Shown in pieces: positions 56,458-63,881 of a DNA stretch of 64,000 nucleotides. This DNA is from Massilia sp. MS-15 (lineage in GTDB: Bacteria > Pseudomonadota > Gammaproteobacteria > Burkholderiales > Burkholderiaceae_D): contig NZ_JAIWIA010000024.1 of the NCBI RefSeq assembly GCF_020176695.1, positions 62,001 through 126,000 on the forward strand, given 5' to 3'. The translations under genes and the position numbers were made by a program. The notes below the pieces were generated by a model, which saw only the letters and a program-made list of their open reading frames with translations, did no database searches and was not told the origin of the DNA. Position 1 is the stretch's first letter. Every line of letters starts with the position of its first letter.

Positions 56458-56819
56458 GCAAGGACGTCGAGCGCGAAGTCCTCAAGATGTACGACAGGTC
56501 CCGTCCCAACGAGGACGACCTGTTCGAGACCAGCCGCGTGAACCACATCGCGTGGTCGCTCGCGGTCTTCTGCGCGGGACTCGCCATCTGGCTCGGCATT
56601 GCCCTCGTCAATGCCGAGAACCAGCGCTACGCCCTGCTGACGAACCAGTGCCCCGATCCGCTGTTCAAGGGCGCCATCGACAAGGCCTGCCTGGTGACCG
56701 TGCACTCGCGCGAACACTGGTGGGAACACTTATGGTACGCGGCCACCCACGTGCGCCCCGAATCCGAGCCGGTGGAGCGCTATCCCGCCAGGCGCCAGGC
56801 GCCAGCCGCCGCACGCTAG
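56454..56819 (+). CDS. small single-pass membrane protein coupled to dsbA
   Basis: A 121-residue protein with a charged N-terminus (KDVEREVLKMYDRSRPNEDD), one membrane helix (about 31-52: AWSLAVFCAGLAIWLGIALV) and a C-terminal segment with two cysteines (NQCPDPLFKGAIDKACLV) and a Trp/His-rich stretch (HSREHWWEHLWYAATH). Its ATG overlaps the dsbA TGA as ATGA, so translation is coupled. A periplasmic C-terminus would put both cysteines where DsbA works. No family recognised. It could be a DsbA substrate or partner (inference). Confidence 0.65.
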   Translation: MSKDVEREVLKMYDRSRPNEDDLFETSRVNHIAWSLAVFCAGLAIWLGIALVNAENQRYALLTNQCPDPLFKGAIDKACLVTVHSREHWWEHLWYAATHVRPESEPVERYPARRQAPAAAR

Positions 56820-56887
56820 GGCAGGGCCGCCGGCGCCTTCGTTCTTCTTCCATTCGCAACATGACGCTGCTGTCGCGCCTGTCGCGC

Positions 56888-58204
56888 TCAGGCGGGCAGG
56901 GTGATCACGAAGCGCGCACCCCCTAGCGGCGAACCCGTCGCATGCAGGGTGCCGCCGTGCAGGGCCACGGCCTTGCGCGCGATCGACAGGCCCAGGCCGA
57001 AGCCGCCAGTGGCGCGGTCGCGGCTGCGGTCGAGCCGGTAGAAGGGATCGAAGATGCGGTCGCGCTCTTCTTCAGGAATGCCGGGACCGTCGTCGTCCAC
57101 CGTGATCTCGGCCTGGCCGCCGCTGTGGCTGGCGGCCAGCAGGATGCGGCTGGACGCATATTTCTGGGCATTGCGCAGCAGGTTGCAGACGGCGCGCGCC
57201 AGCAGGCGGCGGTCGGCCTCGATCTCGCCCAGAGACGCGTCCAGCGCGTATTCGAGCCGGTGCGGGGAGGGCGGCAGCATGCCGGTGCATTCCTGCAGCA
57301 CCGCGGCCAGCCCGACCGGCTCGGCCTGCAGCTTGCGTGCGCTGTCGAGCTTGCTCATGTCGAGCAGTTCGTTGACCAGGGAATTCAGCTCGCGCAAGTC
57401 GCCTTCCATGGCGCGCACGCGCTTGCTCAGGTCCGGGTTCTTGGCGCGCGCATCCAGCAGTTCCAGGCCGAATTCCAGGCGCGCGATCGGGGTGCGCAGT
57501 TCGTGCGACACCGAGTGCAGCAGGCTTTTTTGCGCTTCCAGCAGGTCTTCGATGCGGTCGGCCATGTGGTTGATGCGCTCGGCCAGCGGATAGATGCTGG
57601 CCGATGGTTTCATCTGTGAACGCGCGGTCAGCTTGCCGCTGCCGAACGCGTCGGCTACGCGCGACAAGGACTGCAGGCCCTGCCAGTGCGCGCGCGACCA
57701 CAGCGCGATCGGCACCAGGAGTGCCACCGCCACGATCACGTAGCGCAGCGCTTCCATCTTGAGGGCTTGCCCGATGTCGACCGGCAGGTTGCGGGCGTGC
57801 AGCACCTCTTCGTGGCTGCCGATGTAGCGCTCGCCTTCCAGGTCGACCCGGCGGTAGAAGCTGCGGCTGGCCGGGTCGAGTACGATCTCGCCGCGGTCGA
57901 GCTGGGCGCGGCGGCCGCTGGGCAGCGCGGCCCTGGCTTCGGCCAGCGGAATCAGGTCGTAGCGCACGCTGGACACCACGCGCACGTTGTTCAGGCGCGT
58001 CAGCCAGTCGTCCGGCGGGGCTTCGTCCACGTACTGCTCGAGCAGGAAGATCTGGGCCGCCGCCTGGCGGCGTGCGATGTCCTCGAGCGGATCCCCGAAC
58101 AAGCGGCTGAAGGCGAAGTAAATCACGAAGGTAGCCGCCGTGATCGACAGCATGACCAGCACGAAGAAGCGGAAGAAGATCCGGTTCACGTACCCATCCT
58201 GCAT
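56888..58204 (-). CDS. sensor histidine kinase, RstB-like
   Basis: A 438-residue membrane kinase. TM1 (about 10-32), a periplasmic sensor region (about 33-150), TM2 (about 153-173), HAMP (about 175-225), HisKA with the phospho-acceptor His234 (SVSHELRTP), and HATPase with NLLRNAQKYA, DDDGPGIPEEE and GGFGLGLSI. N-terminal NRIFFRFFVLVMLS and layout recall RstB. Its likely partner is the OmpR-type regulator at 63073-63765, 4.9 kb upstream on the same strand. The ATG has no ribosome site; a good AAGGAG instead precedes a 15-codon overlapping frame from 58233. Confidence 0.9.
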   Translation of the reverse strand: MQDGYVNRIFFRFFVLVMLSITAATFVIYFAFSRLFGDPLEDIARRQAAAQIFLLEQYVDEAPPDDWLTRLNNVRVVSSVRYDLIPLAEARAALPSGRRAQLDRGEIVLDPASRSFYRRVDLEGERYIGSHEEVLHARNLPVDIGQALKMEALRYVIVAVALLVPIALWSRAHWQGLQSLSRVADAFGSGKLTARSQMKPSASIYPLAERINHMADRIEDLLEAQKSLLHSVSHELRTPIARLEFGLELLDARAKNPDLSKRVRAMEGDLRELNSLVNELLDMSKLDSARKLQAEPVGLAAVLQECTGMLPPSPHRLEYALDASLGEIEADRRLLARAVCNLLRNAQKYASSRILLAASHSGGQAEITVDDDGPGIPEEERDRIFDPFYRLDRSRDRATGGFGLGLSIARKAVALHGGTLHATGSPLGGARFVITLPA

Positions 58205-58230
58205 GACTGGCGGTTACGGACTGCTACATA

Positions 58231-58259
58231 CATAGTGTCTCCTTGGCCGGCATTGTATA
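58231..58259 (-). promoter_or_regulatory. candidate promoter and leader ATG of the histidine kinase gene
   Basis: On the minus strand CTCCTATACAATGCCGGC, then AAGGAG and ATG (58233). The -10-like TATACAAT at 58252-58259 and the CCGGC following it match the segment in front of the response regulator gene (16 of 20 positions). The ATG opens a 15-codon frame that overlaps the kinase start out of frame. Confidence 0.45.
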
Positions 58260-58382
58260 GGAGCAACCGCCCAGCGTGAATGCCTTACAAATTGTAGACA
58301 ATTCCTCGACAGTTGGAGGGGGAATCCGCGGCCCGGAATCCCTACCATGTTCCTACATCAGGTCATTCTGGTTTTCCGTTTG

Positions 58383-58417
58383 CCCGCCTGATATGCGAGT
58401 GTCGGCGGGTTTTTTTA
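58383..58417 (+). terminator. rho-independent terminator upstream of the lipoprotein gene
   Basis: CCCGCC (58383-58388) / GGCGGG (58404-58409) with a 15-base loop, then eight T. There is no gene ending here on the plus strand, so it must end a leader transcript, a small RNA from the 58.27-58.38 kb stretch, or act as an attenuator for the gene at 58479. Confidence 0.65.
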
Positions 58418-58478
58418 TTCCAAGGAATCGATCGGTGCCGTCGCCCGACGATGCCGCCCCAGCGTGGAGAACGAGAAC

Positions 58479-59711
58479 ATGAACAAGTCCGTACGCGCTT
58501 TCGCCCTGGTGGCAATGGCGGGCATCGCCATGGTAGGCGCGGTCGCCTGTGGCGGCGGCGAGGGCGGCATGGCCGGCACCATGCGCAACCAGCAGGCCGG
58601 GCAGGGCATCACCGTCGGCGAGCCGCATGGCGGCGTGCCGGTCGTTTCCGAGTACATCAGGATGGCCAGGGAAGCCTCCTGCGCCACGACCCGCAACCGG
58701 CTGTATGTCATCGACAGCAAATACGTGCTGTGGGACCGCGCCGGCGATTGCGCCGACAACGCCTACGGCCAGCAACTGCTGGGTGCAAGCCCGCAGGCGC
58801 TGCTGTGCAGCGCCGCCGGCACGATCGCCGGGCCGCGCATCGGCTGCAGCGACGCCAGCCTGCGCCCGCTGTTCGATACGGTGCTGAACAACCTGGAGCG
58901 GGCCGACCTTGGCCTGGGCGCCAGCCACAAGGTGGAGCGGGTCGATTTCCTGCCGCCGGACGGCAGCCCGGTGCCGTTCCGGACCGTGGCCAGCGAGGAT
59001 GCGTCGAATATCAAGGCGCCGCGCGAAGTCGTGGTCAAGGATGCCGCCGCCTGGGCTGGGCTGTGGGCCGAGCATGGCGCAAGCCGCGCCGCGCCGCCGG
59101 TCGACTTCAGCCAGCACATGCTGGTGGCCGTCTTCGCCGGCGAGGGCAGGGCCGGTTGCGGCGGCTTCGACGTCGTGCATGCCGGCGTCCACGCAGGCCA
59201 GCTGCTGGTCGAGTACGCGTTGCGCCACCCGTCGCCGATGGCGCCATGCCCGGCCGTGGTGACCCAGCCGATGCGCGTGGTGGCGCTGCCGCGGTCCGAC
59301 GCCAGGCTCGTGTTCCGGAGAATCGTGTCCGACTTCGCCAACTTCACGACCGTCGAGCCGAACCTGCGCACCCAGGTGCTTGCGCAGCGCAATGTCGTGG
59401 TGCGCGACGAAGCGGCATGGGCTGCCCTGTGGGCGGAACATGCGGGCCGTGACGCCGCGCTGCCAAAGGTCGATTTCACGCGCCAGATGGTAATTGGCGT
59501 GTTCCGCGGCGCCCAGCCGGATGGCTGCCGCAGTACGGCGATCCGTTCCGTTGATTTTCGTGACGGCAAGCTCCATGTGGTGCATGTCGACACCGTCCCC
59601 GGTCCTGGCATCCTGTGCACCATGGCAATCGTGTATCCGTCCCACCTGGTCATCGTCGACCGCAGCGAAGCGCCGGTGGAATTTATTCGCGAAGAACGTA
59701 CCTTGCAGTAA
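58479..59711 (+). CDS. lipoprotein with two PrcB-like domains
   Basis: A 410-residue protein with a lipoprotein signal (VGAVAC, then GGGEGG; Cys at about residue 24). Residues about 30-170 are a unique region with several cysteines (SCATTRN, GDCADN, GCSDASL). Two tandem related domains follow: REVVVKDAAAWAGLWAEHG ... VDFSQHMLVAVFAGEG and RNVVVRDEAAWAALWAEHA ... VDFTRQMVIGVFRGAQ. Each has the pattern W..LW..H, DF....V..VF.G.., characteristic of the PrcB C-terminal domain. PrcB stabilises the PrtP protease in Treponema; other functions are unknown. Start: ATG 58479 with GAGAACGAGA upstream. A terminator lies between any upstream promoter and this gene. Confidence 0.7.
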   Translation: MNKSVRAFALVAMAGIAMVGAVACGGGEGGMAGTMRNQQAGQGITVGEPHGGVPVVSEYIRMAREASCATTRNRLYVIDSKYVLWDRAGDCADNAYGQQLLGASPQALLCSAAGTIAGPRIGCSDASLRPLFDTVLNNLERADLGLGASHKVERVDFLPPDGSPVPFRTVASEDASNIKAPREVVVKDAAAWAGLWAEHGASRAAPPVDFSQHMLVAVFAGEGRAGCGGFDVVHAGVHAGQLLVEYALRHPSPMAPCPAVVTQPMRVVALPRSDARLVFRRIVSDFANFTTVEPNLRTQVLAQRNVVVRDEAAWAALWAEHAGRDAALPKVDFTRQMVIGVFRGAQPDGCRSTAIRSVDFRDGKLHVVHVDTVPGPGILCTMAIVYPSHLVIVDRSEAPVEFIREERTLQ

Positions 59712-59777
59712 CAATTCGTGAGTGTTCAGCTTGCTCGACGTAAAATATCGGGATGCCGAACTCCGATTGTGAAAGAC

Positions 59778-60626
59778 ATGAAAAAGCTATTCGCCCTGGT
59801 CCTGGCTGTCTCGGGCAGCGCTGCAAGCGCACAGACGCCGACCACCAACCCGATGCCCGATGGCAGCCGCGACATGTATGCGGGGCTGGGCGTCGTGTCG
59901 GGCCCGCGCTACGAAGGGGCGGATAGCAGCCGGACGGCGGCGCTGCCGGTCCTGCAGATCCAGTGGAGCAACGGGATCTTCGTCTCGGGCATGAGCGCCG
60001 GGATGCACCTGTCGGCCAGCCCGCTGGTCGAATACGGCCCGCTGCTGGCCCTGCATCCGCGCCGCACCGAGTCGGGCACGGGCGGACGCCTGGACGGGGT
60101 CGAGGGCAGCGCCAAGCCCTTCCTGCCGAGTTCGGTACGCACCTATGAGTCGGACAATCCGCTGGCCGGCATGGACGAGATCCGCATGCGCCCGGAAGCC
60201 GGCGCCTTCTTCAATTACTACCTGGCGCCGGAATGGCGCCTGACCAGCAGCCTGCTGGCCGGCGCCGGCAACGACCGCAACGGCGTGCGCGCGGCGCTCG
60301 GCATCCAGCGCCTGGCGATGGCGCTCGCGCCGCATCACAGCGTGTCGCTGAGCGCCGGCCTGGGCTTCGCCAACCGCGCCTACCAGCAGAGCTATTTCGG
60401 CGTCAGCCCGGCCCAGGCCCTGGCCAGTGGCAACCGCGTCTACCGCCCGGACGGTGGCCTGAAGGACGTGTACGTCGGCGCGCGCTGGAACTGGGCGCTG
60501 TCGCCGTCCTGGATGCTGACGTCGAGCGCGCACCTGTCCCGCCTGGCCGGTGACGCGCGCCATAGCCCGCTCGTCGAGCGGTCCACCAACCTGACGGTTT
60601 CGACCGCCATCGCCTACCGCTTCTGA
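59778..60626 (+). CDS. MipA/OmpV family outer-membrane protein
   Basis: A 282-residue beta-barrel protein: signal peptide (about 1-18, ending AASAQ), then RDMYAGLGVVSGPRYEGADS, the hallmark opening of MipA/OmpV (GxGxxxxPxYxGs), repeated amphipathic strands and a terminal aromatic (STAIAYRF). MipA scaffolds peptidoglycan enzymes in E. coli; OmpV-like members are often under two-component control with antimicrobial peptides or salts. It lies between the kinase and regulator of the RstAB-like pair. Start: ATG 59778, before the signal peptide. Confidence 0.87.
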   Translation: MKKLFALVLAVSGSAASAQTPTTNPMPDGSRDMYAGLGVVSGPRYEGADSSRTAALPVLQIQWSNGIFVSGMSAGMHLSASPLVEYGPLLALHPRRTESGTGGRLDGVEGSAKPFLPSSVRTYESDNPLAGMDEIRMRPEAGAFFNYYLAPEWRLTSSLLAGAGNDRNGVRAALGIQRLAMALAPHHSVSLSAGLGFANRAYQQSYFGVSPAQALASGNRVYRPDGGLKDVYVGARWNWALSPSWMLTSSAHLSRLAGDARHSPLVERSTNLTVSTAIAYRF

Positions 60627-61336
60627 TGATGCGCTTCGCCCACGTCACCACCTGCGCATGCTTCCTCGCCACGGCCAGCCTGGCCGCGGCGCAGGCGCAC
60701 GCGCAGGTGCAGGTGCCGGGCGCGGAATGGGCAAGCTACCGCGACGCCTACCGGGCCGTGGTCGTGTTCGAGAAGTATGGCGGGGCCAAGACCCTGCTGC
60801 AGAACCAGCTGCAGCTGCTGCCGCGCGAGAAAGGCGTGCTGGGCGAGGGCGTGCAGCTGATCCTGAAGGGCAAGACGGTCCAGACCAGCCTTGCTTTCGA
60901 TGCGCTCGGACGCGGCGTGCTACCGCTGATCAAGACGGCCTACGACGAGAACGCCGTGCTGGCGCCGAACCGCCCCATCGGCCCCTTCGCGCTGCGCGCC
61001 CGGGTCGGCATTGCAACGCAGGCGGACAATACTTACGAGGCGGCCGACCTGCGCGCCGCCTGCCAGCAGGCGCTGGACTTTGCCCGCCACACCGATGCCG
61101 GCGCGCGCAGCCGCCAGTGCGTGGGAGTGCGCCTGGTATTCCCGAAGAAGGGCAGCGACACCACCGTCAGGCTGCGTCGCCTGGATGGCGAGGCGGCGCT
61201 GCCGGTGGCCCAGGGCGCAGCCTTTGCCGGCGACGCCGATGCCGACTTCCCGGTGGTGAACTACCGCTTCGGCAGCGAGCGCGCCCAGCTGGTCACCTAC
61301 AGCGCGCCGCTGGCGATCGTGCCGCTGTTCGAGTAG
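60626..61336 (+). CDS. secreted protein, DUF2987-like
   Basis: A 236-residue protein with a signal peptide (about 1-26, ending QAHAQV). The middle (ASYRDAYRAVVVFEKYGGAK ... VQLILKGKTVQTSLAFDALG ... NRPIGPFALRARVGI) resembles the DUF2987 family of periplasmic proteins of unknown role; the match is moderate. Two cysteines in the mature part (RAACQQAL, SRQCVG) could pair. Its ATG overlaps the MipA TGA by one base, so the two are coupled. Confidence 0.55.
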   Translation: MMRFAHVTTCACFLATASLAAAQAHAQVQVPGAEWASYRDAYRAVVVFEKYGGAKTLLQNQLQLLPREKGVLGEGVQLILKGKTVQTSLAFDALGRGVLPLIKTAYDENAVLAPNRPIGPFALRARVGIATQADNTYEAADLRAACQQALDFARHTDAGARSRQCVGVRLVFPKKGSDTTVRLRRLDGEAALPVAQGAAFAGDADADFPVVNYRFGSERAQLVTYSAPLAIVPLFE

Positions 61337-61359
61337 CGCGCCGCCTTTCCCTTTTTGGC

Positions 61360-62727
61360 TCAGTAGCTCTCGTAGGCGCCGATGTCCCACGCGCCGCCTT
61401 TCGGACGCGGCATACCGGCGATGTCCGTGGGCGGGGCGGAGGTCTTGATGCCCTTGTTCACGGCCGGGGAGCCGCTTTGCAGGCGGTAGTCGCCATTGCC
61501 GGCCGGGTTGTAGCTGACGAACTGCGGATCCGCGTTGACCGTGCCGGTGGCGCTGCCCACGCGCAGCGCGATCGCCGAGCCATTGCCATAGACCAGGTTG
61601 TTTGCGGTGACATTGCCCGAACCGATGCAGTTCTGGCCCGAATAGCAGTACTGCGCGATGCCCCGGCGCGGGTTCCGGACCACGATGTTATTCACCACCA
61701 TCGTGTTCTTCAGCTGGATGTTGCCCGGCTTGTCGCCCACGCCGGTAACGATGCCGCCGCCCATGCCGCTCGATCCGTTGGCGAACACGGTGTTGTTGGC
61801 GATGGCCGAATCGGTCGCCGCATGCCATAGGTGGATGCCGTAGGCCGAGGCGCGGTAGACGATGTTGTTCAGGATCTTGCTGTCCTTGTTGGACGAGTAG
61901 ATGCCCTGCACGCCATTGCAGCCGCCCGGCTTGCCGATGTCGTGCACCACGTTGCCGACGATGTCGCCGGCCGCGCTGCTGTAGTTGGCGTTGACGATGC
62001 CGGCGCCACCGCTGCCCGTGCAGCCGCCGGAGACGGCGATGTGGTGGACGCGGTTGTTGGTGACCAGCGTGTTCGAGCCCATGTTCTGGATCCCGAGGCG
62101 GCCCGGGCCGCTGATGTCGAAGCCGTTGATCTCGACGTGGCTGCCGCTGTTCAGCCACATGACCTCGGTGCCGCTGCCGACGATCTTCGCGCCCCATCTG
62201 GTGTCGGACACGAAGCGGATCGGACCGGTGGCGGTGCCGCTGGTCCTGGTGCTCACGTTGCCCTTGTAGGTGCCCGGCGCCACGTGCACGGTGGTACTGG
62301 CCCTGGCCACCGACGCGGCCTTGCCGACGGTCCTGAACGGACGTGCCTGGGTGCCCGGGTTGGCGTCCGAGCCGGTGGTGGACACGTACAGGTGGTAGAA
62401 GGACACAGGGGCGGTGGAGGCCGTGCGGTTGGCGTATTCCTGGCTGCCGACCAGGGCGGCGCGCACGCTGTCCAGCGGCAGGCCCTGGTTGACCAGGCCC
62501 ACCCAGTAGGCCAGGCCGGCGCTGTCGGGCTCGCGGCCGAGCAGGTTACGGTAGAGTTCGGAGACCGCATCGACGGTGCTGGTGGCGGCGGCCACGGTGC
62601 CGGTATGCGGCGCGGCGTAGTCGACGGCCTGGACGCTGGCACCGAGGGCGGCCAGCAGGACGGCGGCGCTGCAGCAGAGCAGGGTGCGAGCGCGGCCTGG
62701 CGGGGCAGGATGGACGGCAGTGTTCAT
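61360..62727 (-). CDS. secreted right-handed beta-helix protein with DUF4214-like N-terminal domain
   Basis: A 455-residue protein: signal peptide (about 1-34, ending ASVQAV), a DUF4214-type helical module (about 45-100: VDAVSELYRNLLGREPDSAGLAYWV), a DUF1565-type start (VSTTGSDANPGTQARPFRT) and a parallel beta-helix of rung repeats (NNIVYRASAYGIHLWHA, NNTVFANGSSGMGGG, NNLVYGNGSA). It ends with the choice-of-anchor pattern DIGAYES. Such proteins bind or cleave polysaccharides; no catalytic residues are obvious. Convergent with the preceding DUF2987-like gene (23-base gap). Confidence 0.75.
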   Translation of the reverse strand: MNTAVHPAPPGRARTLLCCSAAVLLAALGASVQAVDYAAPHTGTVAAATSTVDAVSELYRNLLGREPDSAGLAYWVGLVNQGLPLDSVRAALVGSQEYANRTASTAPVSFYHLYVSTTGSDANPGTQARPFRTVGKAASVARASTTVHVAPGTYKGNVSTRTSGTATGPIRFVSDTRWGAKIVGSGTEVMWLNSGSHVEINGFDISGPGRLGIQNMGSNTLVTNNRVHHIAVSGGCTGSGGAGIVNANYSSAAGDIVGNVVHDIGKPGGCNGVQGIYSSNKDSKILNNIVYRASAYGIHLWHAATDSAIANNTVFANGSSGMGGGIVTGVGDKPGNIQLKNTMVVNNIVVRNPRRGIAQYCYSGQNCIGSGNVTANNLVYGNGSAIALRVGSATGTVNADPQFVSYNPAGNGDYRLQSGSPAVNKGIKTSAPPTDIAGMPRPKGGAWDIGAYESY

Positions 62728-63072
62728 CAGCTTGTTTCCTCTTTAAAAAGTGAATGCGAAACTTTGAGCGTAGGAAATTGCGCGAGTTCACTTTTCTGAG
62801 AGAAAAATTTTCTGCTGGTAATGCTTTCTTAAGTGTTATTTCAGCAGCGAAATAAACGCCTTGCCATCGCTGCCATCCGAATGCGCAGCGATGATTGAAC
62901 CGTCGCGGTTCATCAGACGTGCATCGATGTGAAAGCGGACCGGTTGCCAGGCTGCATGAAAACCGGAAAATCATCGGCCCGGCGGGATGTCGCGCCAGGC
63001 GTCCAGGCTTGGCAGGGTAGCGATCGTCAGCGCATGACAGTCACGGGTGATCCGAAAGGAACGACTTCCTCT
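62728..63072. other. intergenic region between the beta-helix and regulator genes
   Basis: A 345-base gap on the minus strand's transcription path between the response regulator (upstream) and the beta-helix gene (downstream). Its AT-richer half (62740-62850) contains AGAAAATTTTCT-type palindromic sequence. No terminator with a T run is evident, so read-through from the regulator gene into the beta-helix gene is possible. A 44-codon protein-like stretch without a start (ending ISLLK) lies at about 62838-62972 on the minus strand; I do not call it. Confidence 0.45.
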
Positions 63073-63765
63073 TCAGTTCCAGGCCGAAGGCGAAAACAGA
63101 TAGCCTTCTCCCCACACCGTCTTGATCTTCTCGGACTCGGCATCCTCGAACTTGCGGCGCAGCTTGGAGATGCAGTTGTCGATGCTGCGGTCGAGGCCAT
63201 CGAACTCGATCCCGCGCATCTTCTTGAGCAGCGCATCGCGCGACAGCACGCGGCCGGCCGCTTCGGCCAGCACCAGCAGCAGCTTGTATTCCGTGTTCGA
63301 CAGCACGCAGGGTTCGCCGCGCCACATCACGCTGCGGTCGGTGGTCACGATGCGCAGGGCGCCGAACTGCAGCACGCGCGCGTCGCTGCCCTTGGCCTGG
63401 GCGGTGCGCCGCATCAGGGCGCGCAGGCGCGCCAGCAGCACCCGCGGCTGCACCGGCTTGTTGACGAAGTCGTCGGCGCCCTGTTCCAGGCCGGAGACTT
63501 CATCGTAGGAATCCTCGCGCGCGGTCAGGATCAGGATCGGCACTTCCGACATTTCGCGGATCTGGCGGCAGACCACCATGCCGTCCAGGCCGGGCAGCAT
63601 CAGGTCGAGCACGACGACGTCGGGCGTGAGCGCGCGGAAGCGCTCCAGCGCCTGGTCGCCGCGGCCCACCAGGTCGACCGTGAATTCGTAGCCGGACAGG
63701 TATTCGGTGACGAGCTCGGCCAGGCGCGCATCGTCTTCCACCAACATCACTCGGTACATGCTCAT
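63073..63765 (-). CDS. OmpR-family response regulator, RstA-like
   Basis: A 230-residue regulator: receiver domain with acidic pocket LVEDD, phospho-acceptor Asp54 (VVVLDLMLPGLDG), Thr in LTARE and the KP motif in FVNKPVQPR, then a winged-helix DNA-binding domain (about 130-225) with LSNTEYKLLLVLAEAAG, RSIDNCISKLRRKFED and the wing VWGEGYLFSPSAW. The GLDRSIDNCISKLRRK helix matches RstA-type regulators. Its kinase partner is the gene at 56888-58204. GGAGG ribosome site. Confidence 0.92.
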   Translation of the reverse strand: MSMYRVMLVEDDARLAELVTEYLSGYEFTVDLVGRGDQALERFRALTPDVVVLDLMLPGLDGMVVCRQIREMSEVPILILTAREDSYDEVSGLEQGADDFVNKPVQPRVLLARLRALMRRTAQAKGSDARVLQFGALRIVTTDRSVMWRGEPCVLSNTEYKLLLVLAEAAGRVLSRDALLKKMRGIEFDGLDRSIDNCISKLRRKFEDAESEKIKTVWGEGYLFSPSAWN

Positions 63766-63770
63766 GTTTT

Positions 63771-63792
63771 CCTCCAGCCGGAATTGTATAAG
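63771..63792 (-). promoter_or_regulatory. candidate promoter of the response regulator gene
   Basis: On the minus strand TATACAAT (63783-63790), then CCGGC and GGAGG before the ATG. Same order and nearly the same sequence as in front of the kinase gene at 58231-58259. A hairpin with GTGCTT / AAGCAC arms lies just upstream. Confidence 0.45.
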
Positions 63793-63881
63793 AGTGCTTG
63801 TCAGAAAGCACAGCCCCTACAAAGGGGGGACATTCTCATACAAACGGTGACATGTGCAAGAAGAAAGGCGTGGCGGCCCGC

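Noticed and set aside
62838..62972. 44-codon protein-like stretch on the minus strand (ends AFISLLK) in the beta-helix/regulator gap
   Set aside because: No start codon in the frame except an internal ATG leaving 24 codons. It could be a gene remnant but the evidence is only composition.
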